A DNA stretch of 6,933 nt, from NCBI RefSeq assembly GCF_900549175.1, contig NZ_URNN01000158.1, forward strand, positions 1 through 6,933. The letters are read 5' to 3'. Origin of the DNA: an uncultured Prevotella sp. (GTDB taxonomy: Bacteria; Bacteroidota; Bacteroidia; Bacteroidales; Bacteroidaceae). The notes under the pieces were generated by a model that saw only the letters and a program-made list of their open reading frames with translations, was not told where the DNA came from and did no database searches. Below are positions 5,553-6,933 of this stretch, in pieces; positions within the stretch are counted from its first letter, which is position 1, and the number at the start of each line of letters is the position of its first letter. The translations under genes were made by a program, and so were the position numbers.

Positions 5553-5871
5553 TTTTTTCCATCGACGGAGTCGGAATGACGAACATAGCGAACACATAGA
5601 TGCGGATCAGCGTCGCCACGACCGTAGCGAACACGATCGCTTCGACCCATTCCGACACTTTGCGGTAGGTTCTGTTGGTTTGCTTGCGCTCTTTGTGTTT
5701 GCGCCAGAACAGGCGATACATGTATTTCGATATGTAGATGTCGTAGATGACGGCTATGCCCGGCAGCAGCCACGGGTTGCCGGTCCATACGACGAACCAC
5801 AGCGTGTAAAGGAGCGAAACGACGCCGAACTTGACCCAGCGGTTGCTCCATATTTTCTTCAGTTTGCTCAC
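4900..5871 (-). CDS. Chimeric ORF: signal peptidase I N-terminus fused to polyprenyl diphosphate synthase C-terminus
   Basis: One uninterrupted 323-residue frame joins two unrelated enzymes. Residues 1 to about 110 are the start of a Bacteroidetes signal peptidase I, an inner-membrane enzyme: hydrophobic segments at about 14-47 and 78-98, then catalytic serine S103 in PTPSMEKSL. Residues from about 109 on are a trans-isoprenyl diphosphate synthase: LVGDYLLSTALL, GRTLASGEILQL, the second Asp-rich motif DDIFD (210-214), KPTGND and EGKLTLPVIY. The switch is at LVGDYL (109-114), expected in both families. The catalytic Lys domain of the peptidase and the first DDxxD motif of the synthase are missing, so neither activity is expected. 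The start is GTG, chosen from the conserved N-terminus. A contig misjoin is more likely than a natural fusion. Confidence 0.85.
   Translation of the reverse strand: MSKLKKIWSNRWVKFGVVSLLYTLWFVVWTGNPWLLPGIAVIYDIYISKYMYRLFWRKHKERKQTNRTYRKVSEWVEAIVFATVVATLIRIYVFAMFVIPTPSMEKSLLVGDYLLSTALLRVARTQNVTIVKYLSELGRTLASGEILQLSNIQNQEISEDVYYQVIRQKTAALFEACCTMGALSAGASDEEIGEAARFGRNLGIIFQIRDDIFDYYDSPEIGKPTGNDMAEGKLTLPVIYAVNSSGSEVIRNLARKVKDRTVSADEIAVLVDYTKTHGGIEYAERRMNDFRLEAMEYLDNHVADDGIRDALGAYLDYVIERMK
5530..5552 (-). other. Fusion junction at shared LVGDYL codons
   Basis: On the - strand these bases encode the LLVGDYL string where signal peptidase text (EKSLLVGDYL, normally followed by F-V-S-K) changes to prenyl synthase text (LVGDYLLSTAL). 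Both families normally carry this short string, so about 20 nt of possible identity lies exactly at the switch. That is the size of overlap at which de Bruijn assemblers or microhomology recombination can join strands. Confidence 0.75.
5530..5871 (-). pseudogene. lepB: Signal peptidase I, 3' part missing
   Basis: Signal peptidase I removes signal peptides from exported proteins at the outer face of the inner membrane by a Ser-Lys dyad. Only the first 110 or so residues are present: membrane segments, a basic stretch (RLFWRKHKERKQ) and the serine motif PTPSMEKSL (S103). The Lys-containing domain and the rest of the beta-barrel are lost at the junction. The start is GTG at 5871-5869, preceded by AGAATAGA. 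It follows dapB by 96 bp in the same direction, a dapB-lepB order I recognise from Bacteroidales. Confidence 0.85.
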
Positions 5872-5967
5872 TCTATTCTTATGTGTTTTTATTGGCCCTG
5901 CGGCCGTTCGGACGACAAACGGCGTTTCGGTCGGTTTTCGTATCGTTTTTATGGGCTCGGCCGGCTC

Positions 5968-6687
5968 TTATTCCAGTCCCAGCAGGTCCTTCATCGAGAA
6001 TATTCCCTTTTTGCCGGCGACGAACTCGGCTGCCATCACTGCGCCCGTAGCGAACCCGCACCGATTTTTCGCGCAGTGCGTGATCGACAGCACGTCCGCT
6101 TCCGACTCGTAGGTAACCGTGTGAATGCCCGGCACGACGCTGCGGCGTACGGAAGCGATTTCCAGCGCATCGGGCTCGGTCGTCGTACCGCTCGTCCAGT
6201 GTGTCTTGCGGTCTATTCGGTCGAGAATATCTCCGGCCAGCGTAATGGCCGTGCCGCTGGGAGCGTCCTTTTTCTGCGTGTGGTGCGTTTCTTCGACCGT
6301 TACGTCGTAGGTTCCGAAACGATTCATCAGTTCGGCCAGCTTGCGGTTTACCTCGAAGAAGACGTTGACCCCGATGCTGTAGTTCGATGCGTAGAAAAAG
6401 GCTCCGCCGTGCTGACGGCACAAAGCTTCCGCCTCGTGGAGCCGCTCGGTCCAGCCCGTCGTGCCGCATACGACCGGTACGCCCGTCTCGAAGCAGTTAC
6501 GCAGGTTGTCGAACGCCGTCGAGGGAGTCGTGAACTCGATCGCCGCATCGACTCCGTGCAGGTTCTCGGGCGTCAGATCGTCCGTATTGTCCCGATCGAC
6601 GATCAGGGTTATGCTGTGGCCGCGCTCGACGAGAATCCGCTCGATCTCGCGCCCCATTTTGCCGTATCCTATCAGTGCAATTTTCAT
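5968..6687 (-). CDS. dapB: 4-hydroxy-tetrahydrodipicolinate reductase
   Basis: DapB reduces 4-hydroxy-tetrahydrodipicolinate with NAD(P)H in the diaminopimelate/lysine pathway, feeding peptidoglycan and protein synthesis. The protein has 239 residues, shorter than the 273 of E. coli but normal for Bacteroidetes. The N-terminal nucleotide-binding fold shows GYGKMG at 7-12. The GTTGW motif is at 75-79. The substrate-binding signature is ETHHTQKKDAPSGTA, with H135, H136 and K139 corresponding to E. coli H159, H160 and K163. The C-terminus GIFSMKDLLGLE is typical. The start is ATG with no Shine-Dalgarno, preceded by a TAAATTTG promoter element. It is the first gene of a - strand unit with lepB and lies in the right-hand, apparently foreign, block. 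Confidence 0.96.
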   Translation of the reverse strand: MKIALIGYGKMGREIERILVERGHSITLIVDRDNTDDLTPENLHGVDAAIEFTTPSTAFDNLRNCFETGVPVVCGTTGWTERLHEAEALCRQHGGAFFYASNYSIGVNVFFEVNRKLAELMNRFGTYDVTVEETHHTQKKDAPSGTAITLAGDILDRIDRKTHWTSGTTTEPDALEIASVRRSVVPGIHTVTYESEADVLSITHCAKNRCGFATGAVMAAEFVAGKKGIFSMKDLLGLE

Positions 6688-6707
6688 AATCGGCGGTTTT
6701 GTTGCAG

Positions 6708-6715
6708 CAAATTTA
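6708..6715 (-). promoter_or_regulatory. Probable Bacteroidetes -7 promoter element for dapB
   Basis: On the - strand, TAAATTTG matches TAnnTTTG exactly, 20 bp before the dapB start codon. No clear TTTG -33 element is seen at the usual distance. Transcription would start a few bases downstream and leave a very short leader. Confidence 0.45.
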
Positions 6716-6933
6716 CACTAATTTTTAAAAGATTCGCTCCGTGCCGGTCGGATAACATGCCGCCTGTGCGGGAAAATCTTCTGACGGCTTCGTTTCGCGA
6801 TGGAACCTTATGTCGAGTGGAGCGGATGGCCGGTTTGCCATTGCGCGGATCATAGCGGCCCTCAGCGTACTCCGGAACCGGAGCTTTTCCCTCTGTTCGT
6901 TTCCGGGCCGATGCCTCGCGGCGATCGGCACGG
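6716..6933. other. Unassigned DNA upstream of dapB
   Basis: No gene can be supported here. A + strand frame opens at ATG 6800 and runs off the edge (MEPYVEWSGWPVCHC...), and a - strand frame covers 6725-6931 with Arg/Ala-rich text, but neither resembles a known family. The first may be the start of a divergent gene cut by the window end. Confidence 0.3.

Noticed and set aside
5680..6855. 391-codon + strand ORF
   Set aside because: It lies antisense to lepB and dapB, whose protein motifs are clear, and its translation shows no family features. It is a shadow of GC-rich coding DNA.
6800..6933. Start of a divergent + strand gene
   Set aside because: The frame is open to the edge, but 44 codons with no family signal, no ribosome site and no promoter are too weak to call a gene.

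Overview
The window looks like DNA from the order Bacteroidales, on the evidence of its protein families, AT-rich leaders with few Shine-Dalgarno sites, and TAnnTTTG-type -7 promoter elements. It falls into two blocks that may not belong to the same genome.

Positions 1 to about 5550 hold a housekeeping cluster on the + strand. In order these are uvrC (nucleotide excision repair), dtd (D-aminoacyl-tRNA deacylase), a MazG-like nucleotide pyrophosphohydrolase broken by a one-base frameshift, and deoC (deoxyribose-phosphate aldolase). After a repeat-filled gap comes a four-helix-bundle (S23/IVP-like) protein. The shared theme is nucleic acid repair, translation quality control and nucleotide housekeeping or salvage. 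A near-perfect parS palindrome lies just upstream of uvrC. A convergent - strand gene then begins at its 3' end: the C-terminal two thirds of a trans-polyprenyl diphosphate synthase.

Positions from about 5530 to 6933 hold a - strand dapB followed by the first 110 or so residues of a signal peptidase I (lepB). The lepB reading frame runs without a break into the polyprenyl synthase. The switch happens at LVGDYL, a string expected in both families, so the 323-residue ORF is a head-to-tail chimera that keeps neither complete active site. A false assembly join between two Bacteroidales genomes is the simplest explanation; the right block also looks denser in TCG/CGA, as in Alistipes-like genomes.

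The most unusual structure is the deoC to four-helix gap (4047-4289). It carries two facing arrays of a 9-bp repeat: ATGGGA-type units at 4067-4129 and TCCCAT-type units at 4149-4251, around an AAAGCTTT centre. The array folds back on itself, is open on both strands, and has a perfect Shine-Dalgarno before an ATG at 4067. Its - strand matches the G-quadruplex pattern. A hairpin with the same ATCCCAT/ATGGGAT core lies just past the four-helix gene, so array, gene and hairpin may form one repeat-bounded cassette. A degenerate 9-bp-phased C-rich tract upstream of uvrC and a 22-bp repeat before deoC add to a repeat-rich intergenic landscape.
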